Source of the DNA: Bacteroidota bacterium
GTDB taxonomy: Bacteria; Bacteroidota; Bacteroidia; Flavobacteriales_D; Sanyastnellaceae
Assembly: GCA_027618855.1 (NCBI GenBank)
Contig: JAQCID010000061.1
Coordinates: 1-6,980, forward strand
Direction of reading: 5' to 3'
DNA length: 6,980 nucleotides
Positions 1 to 6,274 of this stretch are shown piece by piece. The notes under the pieces were generated by a model, which had not been told where the DNA came from, did no database searches, and saw only the letters and a list, made by a program, of their open reading frames with translations. A program made the position numbers and the translations under genes. Numbering within the stretch: position 1 is the first letter of the stretch; every line of letters starts with the position of its first letter.

Positions 1-392
1 TAAGACCCATCTTCAAACCTGTGTACGTCATGATAGTCCGTTTCGGGAATTATACTCACCCCCAAAGTGTCAGTGGGCGTTAGGTTGTGGTCAATGGTTA
101 CCCATTTGCGGATGGAGTAATTGTAGAAAATAAATTCATCATCGCCCCAGGGTTCAAAAATAAAACCACGCACAGGGGAGTGGCTACTGAAAACCAGCTC
201 CGCTTCTTCATCGAATGCACAGAGGTATATTTGATTTGCGGATTGAACGGGGGCCATGACAACGACTCCTGGAGCAGCCTCCGTCGATGTTGTGAGAACA
301 GTGTAGCCTGGGTTTTGGGCGAAACAAGATGTATCGCATGATCCCACAAAAATGGCAATGACGCCAAAACAGATAGCTCGAACAGATCTCAT
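1..392 (-). CDS. Exported arylsulfotransferase-like protein, N-terminal part (runs off left edge)
   Basis: An open minus-strand frame from ATG at 392 stays open to the left edge, giving about 130 residues of the N-terminus. It starts MRSVRAICFGVIAIFVGSC, a short signal peptide with a lipobox-like VGSC at residues 16-19; the alternative is signal peptidase I cleavage after CFA (residues 22-24). The mature part begins GYTVL, repeats short beta-rich segments (IYLCAFDEEAELVFSSH, RGFIFEPWGDDEFIFYNY) and reaches DYHDVHRFEDGS at the edge. This resembles the propeller of arylsulfotransferase (ASST) proteins, where a stretch of the form HHDV-x-x-L-x-x-G-x is common; the family transfers sulfate between phenols outside the cytoplasm. 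That assignment is a pattern-based guess, and the active site cannot be seen. An in-frame ATG six codons upstream (410) is an alternative start. rmuC ends 48 bp upstream of the 392 start on the same strand, so co-transcription is possible. Confidence 0.6.
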   Translation of the reverse strand, partial: MRSVRAICFGVIAIFVGSCDTSCFAQNPGYTVLTTSTEAAPGVVVMAPVQSANQIYLCAFDEEAELVFSSHSPVRGFIFEPWGDDEFIFYNYSIRKWVTIDHNLTPTDTLGVSIIPETDYHDVHRFEDGS

Positions 393-413
393 ATTGTCAT
401 TGATTGCCATTGT

Positions 414-421
414 TTAAAGAT
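414..421 (-). promoter_or_regulatory. Possible -7 box TATCTTTA for the arylsulfotransferase-like gene
   Basis: On the minus strand TATCTTTA matches the Bacteroidota -7 consensus TAnnTTTG except for the last base. It ends three bases before the ATG at 410 and 21 bases before the ATG at 392. If real, it would give an almost leaderless message for the 410 start or a short leader for the 392 start. No good -33 TTTG is visible at the right distance, so confidence is low. Confidence 0.25.
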
Positions 422-439
422 ACGAAATAAGCTTAAACC

Positions 440-1735
440 CTATTCGTCGAAGTCCTCATCGTCTTCATTCGTGGAGATTTCAAGGATGTCTGACGCCTCT
501 GCTTTGTCAAGTGTGGCAATATCCTTGAGTTTTCTAGTCATCACGTTTGTCCTCGTATTTCGCAAATCGTACAAAGACTTTGACGCTTTGCTCAACTGCT
601 CATCAACTTTCTCGAGTTGGCCAGAGAATTTATTAAACTCGGTTTTAACGGCCTCCAATGTTTTCCAGACTTCACTGCTTCTTTTCTGGACAGCAAGCGT
701 GCGGAACCCCATTTGTAAACTATTCAGAAGCGCAGAAAGCGTTGTGGGCCCCGTGACTGTAATGCGGTATTTCCGCTGCAGAATTTCGAACAGTCCAGGG
801 TGCCTAAGCACCTCGGCGTATAAGCTTTCTACAGGCAAAAACATAATTCCGAAATCTGTCGTATGAGGTGGGTCGATGTATTTTTCACTGATGTCTTTTG
901 CAAAAGATTCAATGGTTTTTAAAAGGACTTTCTGAGCATGTTCAATCTTGTCTGTTTCGCCCTCTTCATAAGCAATCAAAAGTCTGTCGTAATTCTCAAT
1001 AGGAAATTTAGAATCTATAGGGAGCCAAACTTCATCATCGTGATCTTGCCCAGGCAGTTTAATGGCAAATTCGACATGCGCTTGACTTCCTCTCTTCGTC
1101 GCCACATTTTTTGAATACTGATCGGGCGTTAAGATCTGTTCGAGAATGTTTTCAAGTTGATACTCACCCAACACTCCTCGGGTTTTAACGTTCGACAGAA
1201 CCTTTTTCAAATCACCCACACCCTTCGCAATATTTTGCATTTCTCCCAGCCCCTTGTGAACCATTTCCAATCGTTCACTCACTTGCTTAAATGATTCTCC
1301 CAATCTTTTTTCCAGCGTTGTTTGGAGCTTCTCATCCACTGTTTTCCTCATCTCAGAAAGTTGCTGTGTGTTGTCTTCCCGAATTGTCTTAAGGTTCTTT
1401 TCTATCGTTTCCTTAATGTCGCTTTGTTGTTTGCTGAAGTCGCTAAACTTTTGGCGAACAAGTTCATTTAGACTTTTGTTGTTTTCCTTATTTGTTTCAG
1501 AAAAAGCATTCAAATTTTTCCCCAACTCCTCTCGACTTGCCTTTGCAACTTCTCCGCTTTCTTTTCGATTCCTCTGAAATTCATCCTTCAAGGTTTCGTC
1601 AAACTTAGAAATAGAACGCGTAATCTCCACCAACTTCTCAGTAGGATCGACACTTTTATTTTGTTTAAGCAGTACCATTAAATTTGCAAAAACAAGCAGT
1701 ATAATTACAGCAAGAAGGACAACAGTGAGATTCAT
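440..1735 (-). CDS. rmuC: DNA recombination protein RmuC
   Basis: A 431-residue protein of usual RmuC length. Residues 3-24 are a hydrophobic segment (LTVVLLAVIILLVFANLMVL), a likely N-terminal membrane anchor. Residues about 30-180 are charged and heptad-like, rich in K, E, Q and S, and fit the long coiled coil of the family. The conserved RmuC core follows at about 186-395, with RGVLGEYQLENIL (186-198), WLPIDSKFP (237-245), FLPVESLYAEV (299-309) and GPTTLSALLNSLQMGFRTL (329-347). The C-terminus is strongly acidic (NEDDEDFDE). RmuC limits recombination at short inverted repeats in E. coli, and its core is related to PD-(D/E)XK nucleases; the exact activity is not settled. The gene is preceded by a good Bacteroidota promoter and is divergent from the lipoprotein gene. 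Family assignment is firm; the role in this organism is inferred. Confidence 0.95.
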   Translation of the reverse strand: MNLTVVLLAVIILLVFANLMVLLKQNKSVDPTEKLVEITRSISKFDETLKDEFQRNRKESGEVAKASREELGKNLNAFSETNKENNKSLNELVRQKFSDFSKQQSDIKETIEKNLKTIREDNTQQLSEMRKTVDEKLQTTLEKRLGESFKQVSERLEMVHKGLGEMQNIAKGVGDLKKVLSNVKTRGVLGEYQLENILEQILTPDQYSKNVATKRGSQAHVEFAIKLPGQDHDDEVWLPIDSKFPIENYDRLLIAYEEGETDKIEHAQKVLLKTIESFAKDISEKYIDPPHTTDFGIMFLPVESLYAEVLRHPGLFEILQRKYRITVTGPTTLSALLNSLQMGFRTLAVQKRSSEVWKTLEAVKTEFNKFSGQLEKVDEQLSKASKSLYDLRNTRTNVMTRKLKDIATLDKAEASDILEISTNEDDEDFDE

Positions 1736-1782
1736 TTATGGTTCAGTGTTTGGAGTGTGATTGCGCGATTTTCTTCGCCCAT

Positions 1783-1814
1783 TAAAGGTATGCAACCTGA
1801 AGATCAAAGCCAAA
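1783..1814 (-). promoter_or_regulatory. Predicted promoter of rmuC (TTTG-N20-TACCTTTA)
   Basis: Read on the minus strand, TTTG (1811-1814) is followed after 20 bases by TACCTTTA (1783-1790). This fits the Bacteroidota -33/-7 pattern TTTG-N19/20-TAnnTTTG with one mismatch at the last base of the -7 box. Transcription would start near 1779, giving a leader of about 40 nt before the rmuC ATG. Confidence 0.55.
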
Positions 1815-1852
1815 CTTCTATCGGCCTCTCTTATTTGTATCTTAGTTCCACC

Positions 1853-1860
1853 TATTTTTG
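1853..1860 (+). promoter_or_regulatory. Predicted -7 box TATTTTTG of the lipoprotein gene
   Basis: TATTTTTG is an exact match to TAnnTTTG and lies 16 bases before the ATG at 1877, leaving a leader of roughly a dozen bases. The nearest upstream TTTG (1834-1837) is only 15 bases away, shorter than the usual 19-20, so the -33 element is not convincing. It lies back to back with the rmuC promoter. Confidence 0.5.
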
Positions 1861-1876
1861 ATGAAATACTGAAACA

Positions 1877-2389
1877 ATGAGACACTCAATCTTTCTTCTA
1901 GGGCTACTTATATTCCTTGGTTGTGCGAACGACAGTCAAGTTCAGGATACTCAAAAAAACAATCCACCCTTTGACCTCGCCCTTTCTTTGGATCAAATAT
2001 CGACCTCCTTTGTCACACTGACCGCGACCTTGGTGCTCGACAGTGGGGACTATGTCGTTTCTCCACATACCTCGCAAGATTTTTTAGGGGTGTTTGACAT
2101 GTCAATCTTAGATTCGACCGACTTACATTTTGTGGGGGAACTCATTGAATTCCCTCCACCCTCCGCTTTCCGAGTTCCCTTTGACGATCTACCAGTCCTT
2201 TGTTATAAAAGCAGCACGAGGATCTCACGGTCAGTAGAAATCTTATCAAACACTGACTTCGAAAGCTATGGGGAGATATTTTTCGTCCATGAACCAAGTT
2301 GTTTTCCTTACGTCATCAGTTTTTCTATTTTAAGAAAATCAGGCATTTTTTCTGTCACAAAGCTCAGCACAGTAAATCCAAAATGTTGA
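1877..2389 (+). CDS. Small predicted lipoprotein of unknown function
   Basis: A 170-residue protein that I do not recognise. It begins MRHSIFLLGLLIFLGCANDS, a compact lipoprotein signal with one basic n-region, a leucine-rich core and Cys16 in LGC, followed by Ala-Asn. The mature part opens with a polar linker (SQVQDTQKNN) and then alternates hydrophobic and polar residues, suggesting a beta-rich fold: FDLALSLDQIST, FVTLTATLVLDSGDYVVSP, FGVFD-type strands and EIFFVHEPSC. Three further cysteines (in VLCYKS, EPSCFPY and the terminal Cys170) could form one disulfide in the periplasm, leaving one free. The segment 'SLDQISTSFVTLTATLVLDSGDY' has the look of an immunoglobulin-like strand pair, but this is only an impression. 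The gene stands alone, divergent from rmuC, with msrB 129 bp downstream on the same strand and a separate promoter likely between them. Confidence 0.8.
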   Translation: MRHSIFLLGLLIFLGCANDSQVQDTQKNNPPFDLALSLDQISTSFVTLTATLVLDSGDYVVSPHTSQDFLGVFDMSILDSTDLHFVGELIEFPPPSAFRVPFDDLPVLCYKSSTRISRSVEILSNTDFESYGEIFFVHEPSCFPYVISFSILRKSGIFSVTKLSTVNPKC

Positions 2390-2467
2390 GTGAAAAGTCA
2401 GTCAGTTCAATCGGATGTGAAGACGCCTAATTACAAACCTTTGTGATTTCAGAGAGACAATTATATC

Positions 2468-2475
2468 TACATTTA
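2468..2475 (+). promoter_or_regulatory. Possible -7 box TACATTTA upstream of msrB
   Basis: TACATTTA matches TAnnTTTG except at the last base. An upstream TTTG (2440-2443) is 24 bases away, a little longer than usual. Transcription would start near 2480, giving a leader of about 40 nt before the preferred msrB ATG at 2519. It would also place the upstream GTG at 2480 at the very 5' end, which argues against that start. Confidence 0.35.
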
Positions 2476-2518
2476 TTGTGTGAATATAACATCCTTGAAT
2501 TTCAATCGTTCTGACCTT

Positions 2519-2980
2519 ATGAGATGTATTGGTATTTTTTTGGCAGGCTTTATTTCACTTAATTTGGTAGGACAAACTGACATGGAAATTAAAAAAGATT
2601 TTTTTGAAGGATTGAATCCAGAAGAAAAAAGAGTCATCGTAGACAAGGGCACTGAACGGCCATTTTCAGGTGAATATAACGACCATTATGAACGTGGAAC
2701 TTATGTCTGTAAAGCTTGCAATACACCCTTATATAAATCTACCGATAAATTTAAATCTGGTTGCGGATGGCCCTCTTTTGACGATGAAATAACAGGTGCG
2801 ATATTCAAAGAAAAGGACACGAGTGGAGGCATGATTCGAACAGAAATATCTTGCGCGAAATGTCTGGGTCATTTAGGACATGTATTTGAAGGCGAGATGC
2901 TGACAAAAAACAATACAAGACATTGTGTGAATTCAATCAGCATTGTCTTTCAAGCAGATACACCCCCTCCTTCGGACTAG
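2519..2980 (+). CDS. msrB: Exported peptide-methionine (R)-S-oxide reductase MsrB
   Basis: Reduces the R epimer of methionine sulfoxide in proteins, using a catalytic cysteine later restored by thiol donors. From ATG 2519 the protein is 153 residues. It begins with a signal peptide ([19 protein letters not shown]), so it should act in the periplasm, or as an envelope-anchored enzyme. All hallmarks of MsrB are visible: zinc-binding CKAC (64/67) and CAKC (112/115), [10 protein letters not shown] with the likely resolving Cys82, HLGHVF (118-123), and RHCVNS with catalytic Cys136. A GTG at 2480 would add 13 residues ahead of the signal peptide and looks less likely. The tail PPPSD ends 37 bp from the convergent acyltransferase gene. 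No msrA is next to it. The likely role is repair of oxidised envelope proteins. Confidence 0.95.
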   Translation: MRCIGIFLAGFISLNLVGQTDMEIKKDFFEGLNPEEKRVIVDKGTERPFSGEYNDHYERGTYVCKACNTPLYKSTDKFKSGCGWPSFDDEITGAIFKEKDTSGGMIRTEISCAKCLGHLGHVFEGEMLTKNNTRHCVNSISIVFQADTPPPSD

Positions 2981-3017
2981 GCGTTATCACCCAAAGCTCT
3001 TTTATCCCGGGCTGTTT

Positions 3018-3845
3018 TCACCAATCTTCTTCGGACATGGCTGCCCGAATACTTGTTTCCGATTGTTGCGACACATCTTTTCTGTTCCAGTCGTTTTTGC
3101 CGATTTCTTCTGGGGTAATCGTACCCAGGACCTTCACGCTAAGCCTCTTTTTTCTCAAGCCTAAGATATTTATGAGGTGCAGTACTATAGAGCCGTCAGT
3201 GACGAAGTAGGTAAAGAACCTCAATTGTTCTTTAGACAAAGCCCTTCCATTTGCATGAGTCCATCTGAACGCCAAAGGCTGAACTCCTGAATTTGAGTCG
3301 ATCGCAATTTTAAAAAAGGGTGCCTTGAATGGGTGTATTTCGACGCCATCATTTGATTTCCCTTCAGGGAAAAAACTCATGTTGACCTGAGATTTGGTAA
3401 TCATTAATATGGTGGGGTCCAACAGTTCTTGAATGGATTTCCTTCTGGATCGATCAACAAATACGAACCCCAGCAATCCCATGACCTTGCCTATTATTTT
3501 CATACTTTGGATATCGGTATTTGAAATCACCATGCAAGGTGAAAGAGCCATATGAAGCAGAGAGTCGATGATTCCCTGATGGTTACTTACGATTAACAAA
3601 TTAGACTTTGAGATTTTGCCTTTTACAGTTAAATCAACACCTACAATCCGCATCAGAAGTCGTGAAAACGGATAAATAATGAGTCTTACATTGTATCTTA
3701 AGAAGTAGTATCGTGGGAGGAAAAAGAAGACAATTCTTAGAACAATACTCAGCGATACTAACAACGATACCGTTAGGATGATCAGTGCCAAACGAATGTA
3801 AGCAAGCAGTTTTGAGCTTTTTAGTTTAGGTTTAAGTGGTTTCAT
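3018..3845 (-). CDS. PlsC-type 1-acylglycerol-3-phosphate acyltransferase family protein
   Basis: A 275-residue membrane acyltransferase of the LPLAT/PlsC family, which adds an acyl chain to lysophosphatidate or a related lysolipid. A basic start (MKPLKPKLKSSK) is followed by a long hydrophobic segment at about 15-48, one or two membrane helices. The four acyltransferase motifs are in order: NHQGIID (88-94, the catalytic H-x4-D, His89/Asp94), GFVFVDR (126-132), FFPEGKSNDG (158-167) and the short VQPLAF (188-193). Motif I has Gly where Ser is common (NHxSxxD), and motif III has Lys where FPEGTR is usual, so the acceptor may differ from standard PlsC; this is inference. The ATG at 3845 is preferred over a TTG six codons upstream (3863). 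The gene is convergent with msrB and divergent from the CapA-like gene. Confidence 0.88.
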   Translation of the reverse strand: MKPLKPKLKSSKLLAYIRLALIILTVSLLVSLSIVLRIVFFFLPRYYFLRYNVRLIIYPFSRLLMRIVGVDLTVKGKISKSNLLIVSNHQGIIDSLLHMALSPCMVISNTDIQSMKIIGKVMGLLGFVFVDRSRRKSIQELLDPTILMITKSQVNMSFFPEGKSNDGVEIHPFKAPFFKIAIDSNSGVQPLAFRWTHANGRALSKEQLRFFTYFVTDGSIVLHLINILGLRKKRLSVKVLGTITPEEIGKNDWNRKDVSQQSETSIRAAMSEEDW

Positions 3846-3962
3846 GAAAAGCAATAATACCAAACAGAGGGATTCTTTTTACAGGCTTAACCACCTTTAA
3901 TGAACTTTCTGTTTTTAATCTAATTTTAGATATATCGCACCATGCGACATGTTTATTTTGAT

Positions 3963-3970
3963 TATTTTTG
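3963..3970 (+). promoter_or_regulatory. Possible -7 box TATTTTTG, placing the CapA-like start at 4003
   Basis: TATTTTTG is an exact match to TAnnTTTG. It lies downstream of the earliest in-frame ATG (3949) and 32 bases before the next one (4003). If it is used, the message begins near 3974 and only the 4003 start can be translated. There is no clear TTTG at the -33 position. A weaker box, TAATTTTA at 3921-3928, could instead serve the 3949 start. Confidence 0.3.
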
Positions 3971-4002
3971 TGTCTAGAATAACATTGCCTAGACCATTTA
4001 CG

Positions 4003-5109
4003 ATGCGCTCCTATTTGACCTCACATACAACGCCGATAGAATTTTTAAACTTTTTCGAGCACCAAATCATTCTGGCAATAAGTTTAATTTTACTCAGCCC
4101 ACTTGCCTTAAGCGCACAGGATTCCACAACAACACGTCTTTCAATTGTTGCGGTGGGGGACATGATGATAGGCACGAACTTCCCCTCGGATGACTACTTA
4201 CCACCCCTAGATGGAGCTGAGATTTTCAGCCAAATAAAAACGCAATTGTCAGATGCGGATGTCACATTTGGGAATTTAGAAGGGGTGATTCTTACAGGTG
4301 ACTATCCCACGACAAAAAAATGCCAGGATCCAAAGAACTGTTATGCCTTTAAAATGCCGGATCATTATGTAGCGCATTTTAAAGATGCTGGTTTTGATGT
4401 ATTGAGTATTGCGAACAATCACATCAATGATTTTGGGGAAAGGGGCATTCGGAATACGACAAAACTGCTTCAAGATGCCGGGATTCATTTTGCCGGCGTG
4501 ACGGACTATCCCCAAACGATCTTTCAGGTGAATGGTTTGAAAATCGGGTTTTGTGCGTTCTCTCCAAACCGTGGGACGGTTAGAATAAATGATTTGGCTG
4601 TCGCAAGACAAATCGTTCAAGATTTAGAATCAAAAGTAGATATCGTTGTTGTGTCCTTTCATGGAGGCGGTGAAGGGTTAGCGCACCAACATATTACAAA
4701 GCAGACGGAGTATTATCTTGGAGAAAATCGTGGCAATCCATATCAGTTTGCCAGAGATATGATCGATGCAGGCGCAGATGTTATTCTAGGTCACGGACCC
4801 CATGTAACGAGAGCAATCGATTTATATAAAAATAAATTTATCGCCTATAGCCTTGGGAATTTTTCGACTTATGCACGATTTAACCTTCAAGGGGAAAAGG
4901 GAATTTCACCTCTTTTAAACATTAATGTAGATGAAAACGGAGACTTTGTTGATGGAAAAATAGTTTCCATCAAATTAATTGGCGAAGGGATTCCTGTAAT
5001 AGACTCAACCCATCAAGCCCTGTTAACGATTCAAAACCTCATTTCTACGGATCTCGGTGACATCGGATTGGTTCTGGACAAGGAAGGACGTATTTCACTG
5101 AAGGAATAG
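4003..5109 (+). CDS. CapA-family (poly-gamma-glutamate capsule synthesis type) metallophosphatase-like protein
   Basis: Belongs to the CapA/PgsA family, a calcineurin-like phosphoesterase fold first linked to poly-gamma-glutamate capsule and now found in many envelope proteins of unclear substrate. Motifs, numbered from ATG 4003 (368 residues): VGDMMIG (51-57), GNLEG (90-94), ANNHINDFG (137-145), SFHGGG (218-223), GHGPHV (263-268) and YSLGNF near 282-287. Together these supply the His, Asp and Asn metal ligands, so an active metal site is likely. A hydrophobic stretch (IILAISLILLSPLALSA, 22-38) ending before QDS is a signal peptide, so the protein is exported. A cysteine pair in KKCQDPKNCYAF (107 and 113) may form a disulfide. 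An ATG at 3949 would add 18 residues. No capBC or pgs genes are nearby, so a capsule role is not supported here. Confidence 0.9.
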   Translation: MRSYLTSHTTPIEFLNFFEHQIILAISLILLSPLALSAQDSTTTRLSIVAVGDMMIGTNFPSDDYLPPLDGAEIFSQIKTQLSDADVTFGNLEGVILTGDYPTTKKCQDPKNCYAFKMPDHYVAHFKDAGFDVLSIANNHINDFGERGIRNTTKLLQDAGIHFAGVTDYPQTIFQVNGLKIGFCAFSPNRGTVRINDLAVARQIVQDLESKVDIVVVSFHGGGEGLAHQHITKQTEYYLGENRGNPYQFARDMIDAGADVILGHGPHVTRAIDLYKNKFIAYSLGNFSTYARFNLQGEKGISPLLNINVDENGDFVDGKIVSIKLIGEGIPVIDSTHQALLTIQNLISTDLGDIGLVLDKEGRISLKE

Positions 5110-5171
5110 TCTCCATCCCTCCTATGTGTGTCCATGAGAACCCTTGACGAAAAGATTGCGAAGTTATTGTT

Positions 5172-5179
5172 TAAGTTTG
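5172..5179 (+). promoter_or_regulatory. -7 box TAAGTTTG abutting the start codon of the 5184 gene
   Basis: TAAGTTTG is an exact TAnnTTTG match separated from the ATG at 5184 by only four bases (GTTT). Because transcription in this phylum starts a few bases after the box, the message would begin at or next to the ATG. The TTG at 5144-5146 is 25 bases upstream, too far for a standard -33 element, so the gene might instead be read from the CapA-like gene 74 bp upstream. Confidence 0.45.
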
Positions 5180-5183
5180 GTTT

Positions 5184-6050
5184 ATGAATAAACTCATCTT
5201 CCTCTTGATTGGTCTCCCCATGACTTGTTTGGGTCAAAATAGTGCAGATGTTGAACCGCACAAATATGGTGGTTGGTATTGTCCGGACAATTTAAATGGT
5301 TTTCCTGCTGTAGACATTAACAATTGGAAAGATGTGCCGGTGATCAATGGAAGAATGCCCACGCAAGATGAAACCCAAACCGAGGCTTCCTTAATCTTTG
5401 TTGATCACGAGAAATATCCAAATGCAAAACCTTTGGATCTCAAAATGCCTCAACTAGCTCGGTTTTACAACAATCATTCAAGAAAAGAAGAAATTGTCAT
5501 TGTAATACAAGCGATCAATGTTTCAAATGATTCTGTGGTTGGGTTTAGATATCTAAATGGTGGAAATGGAAGTGCTCGATTCAATGAGGTCAACTTTCTT
5601 TCCGACAATGAGATTGATCAAATTTCATCTTCCCGCTTTGTTTCTTTCATGGTCAAAATAAATGCGACTCAAGATGTAATCTGGAAGATCCTTACTAAAT
5701 CAGATTATATCGCAACGCTTCAACCGATTTTCGATCGGGAAAACAAACTTCCATCTGGATGGAATAACGCATCAAAGGTTAATTTTAAATATCAAAATGC
5801 AGGTGTTGTGACTTCAGAATTCGCAGCGAATATGTATGGAAATCAGTATATTCAAATTGATTGTGAGCTGGATAATGAACATTACGTGGAAAAATTCCTT
5901 CTTTTAGAAGATCAGCAAACACACGTCACAGAATTCCAAATCGTATGTGGTCCTTATCGGGATGATTTTGAACGTCAAAAATTCATACTGAATAACTGGG
6001 CTCAAAAAGTGAAAGAGTTGAGTGAAAAACCGCCAATAAAATTATATTAA
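5184..6050 (+). CDS. Exported protein of unknown function with START/SRPBCC-like C-terminal half
   Basis: A 288-residue protein whose function I do not know. It begins MNKLIFLLIGLPMTCLGQ, a signal peptide cleaved near Gly17/Gln18. The first half (about 19-140) carries GGWYCPDNLNGFPAVDI, then VINGRMPTQDETQ, ASLIFVDHEKYPNAKPLDL, and a beta-rich region ending GFRYLNGGNGSARFNE. The second half opens with SSRFVSFMVKINATQDVIWKILTKSDY (about 149-175). This resembles the first strand and helix of START/SRPBCC (Bet v1-like) ligand-binding domains, in which a strand 'v..I.a....vW..lt' is typical. The rest (SKVNFKYQ, QYIQIDCEL, VTEFQIVCGPY, WAQKVKELSE) fits the strands and final helix of that fold. The likely role is binding a hydrophobic ligand in the periplasm, which is inference only. 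It follows the CapA-like gene by 74 bp on the same strand and is closed by a terminator 9 bp after the stop. Confidence 0.82.
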   Translation: MNKLIFLLIGLPMTCLGQNSADVEPHKYGGWYCPDNLNGFPAVDINNWKDVPVINGRMPTQDETQTEASLIFVDHEKYPNAKPLDLKMPQLARFYNNHSRKEEIVIVIQAINVSNDSVVGFRYLNGGNGSARFNEVNFLSDNEIDQISSSRFVSFMVKINATQDVIWKILTKSDYIATLQPIFDRENKLPSGWNNASKVNFKYQNAGVVTSEFAANMYGNQYIQIDCELDNEHYVEKFLLLEDQQTHVTEFQIVCGPYRDDFERQKFILNNWAQKVKELSEKPPIKLY

Positions 6051-6058
6051 AAATAAAA

Positions 6059-6084
6059 CCCCGCACATCTGAGTGGGCTTTTTT
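6059..6084 (+). terminator. Rho-independent terminator after the 5184 gene
   Basis: The arm CCCGCAC (6060-6066) pairs with GAGTGGG (6071-6077) around loop ATCT, with one A-A mismatch and one G-T pair, followed by six Ts (6079-6084). It starts nine bases after the stop codon. On the minus strand the same hairpin is also followed by a T-rich run, so it may work in both directions. Confidence 0.75.
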
Positions 6085-6087
6085 ATT

Positions 6088-6101
6088 GTGGGCCATACTG
6101 G
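6088..6101. repeat. 14-bp direct repeat of the tRNA-Val 3' end (copy 1)
   Basis: GTGGGCCATACTGG occurs here and again at 6274-6287, where it is the 3' acceptor strand and T-stem of the tRNA-Val gene. The copies are in the same orientation, 186 bp apart. Such repeats of a tRNA 3' end can mark attachment sites or decayed tRNA duplicates, but no integrase or mobile gene lies between them. Confidence 0.7.
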
Positions 6102-6129
6102 GTTACTCGCTTTGCTCGTGAGCCAGTAT
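6088..6129 (-). pseudogene. tRNA-Val 3' fragment with a rebuilt T loop
   Basis: Read on the minus strand, ACTGG (6123-6127 complement) is followed by 21 bases, then CCAGT-ATGGCCC-A. These outer parts are identical to the T-stem, 3' acceptor strand and discriminator base of the neighbouring tRNA-Val. The normal seven-base loop TTCGAAT is replaced by 21 bases that can themselves fold (CTC-G-C against CG-T-GAG). Nothing resembling the D-arm or anticodon arm lies upstream, so it cannot be a working tRNA. The whole is a 7-bp plus 5-bp imperfect hairpin, and it might serve as an RNA structural element. A 3' fragment of a decayed tandem tRNA copy is the simplest reading. Confidence 0.5.
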
Positions 6130-6147
6130 TTTACTCGGGAAACGACG

Positions 6148-6182
6148 AAGCCCACAAGCTGCCGCTTGTCTCGGGCTTTTTT
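6148..6182 (+). terminator. Strong second plus-strand terminator
   Basis: The arm AAGCCCACAAGC (6148-6159) pairs with GCTTGT and GGGCTT (6164-6169 and 6173-6178), with a three-base CTC bulge and loop TGCC. The T run at 6177-6182 includes the end of the 3' arm. It is stronger than the first hairpin and may catch transcripts that read through it. Confidence 0.75.
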
Positions 6183-6223
6183 GCACCACCCCTTACACAA
6201 ATAAAATTGTGACGTGCTGTTAC

Positions 6224-6262
6224 AAAAAAAGCCCGCACTCAAACTTCGTTTGCGTGGGGCTT
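6224..6262 (-). terminator. Rho-independent terminator of the tRNA-Val transcript
   Basis: On the minus strand AAGCCCCAC and GCAAAC-type arms fold back on GTTTG and GTGCGGGCTT, with 9 bp plus 5 bp of pairing, one bulged base, one mismatch and a three-base loop (6245-6247). Seven Ts follow (complement of 6224-6230). It begins 13 bases past the tRNA 3' end, the expected position for its terminator. Confidence 0.8.
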
Positions 6263-6274
6263 CTGTTTTCTTCG

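Noticed and set aside
87..367. Two overlapping frames, 87-341 plus and 98-367 minus
   Set aside because: Both lie inside the better minus-strand frame starting at 392, which has a signal peptide and protein-like composition; neither has recognisable motifs.
403..440. GTTTAA…TTAAAC inverted repeat after rmuC as a terminator
   Set aside because: Six AT-rich base pairs with a 15-base loop and no T run; too weak.
471..866. Plus-strand frame opposite rmuC
   Set aside because: Antisense to conserved RmuC core codons; the Ser- and Leu-rich product is typical of a shadow frame. The same applies to 1368-1577.
2923..3210. Plus-strand frames between msrB and the acyltransferase
   Set aside because: They overlap the conserved msrB 3' end in another frame and the acyltransferase on the opposite strand; no motif or start signal.
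3979..3995. TCTAG…CTAGA inverted repeat near the CapA-like start as an operator
   Set aside because: Only five base pairs per arm with an unremarkable spacer; expected by chance.
4276..4620. Minus-strand frame opposite the CapA-like gene
   Set aside because: It covers CapA family motifs read in antisense; no support of its own. The minus-strand frame at 5031-5261 is rejected for the same reason.
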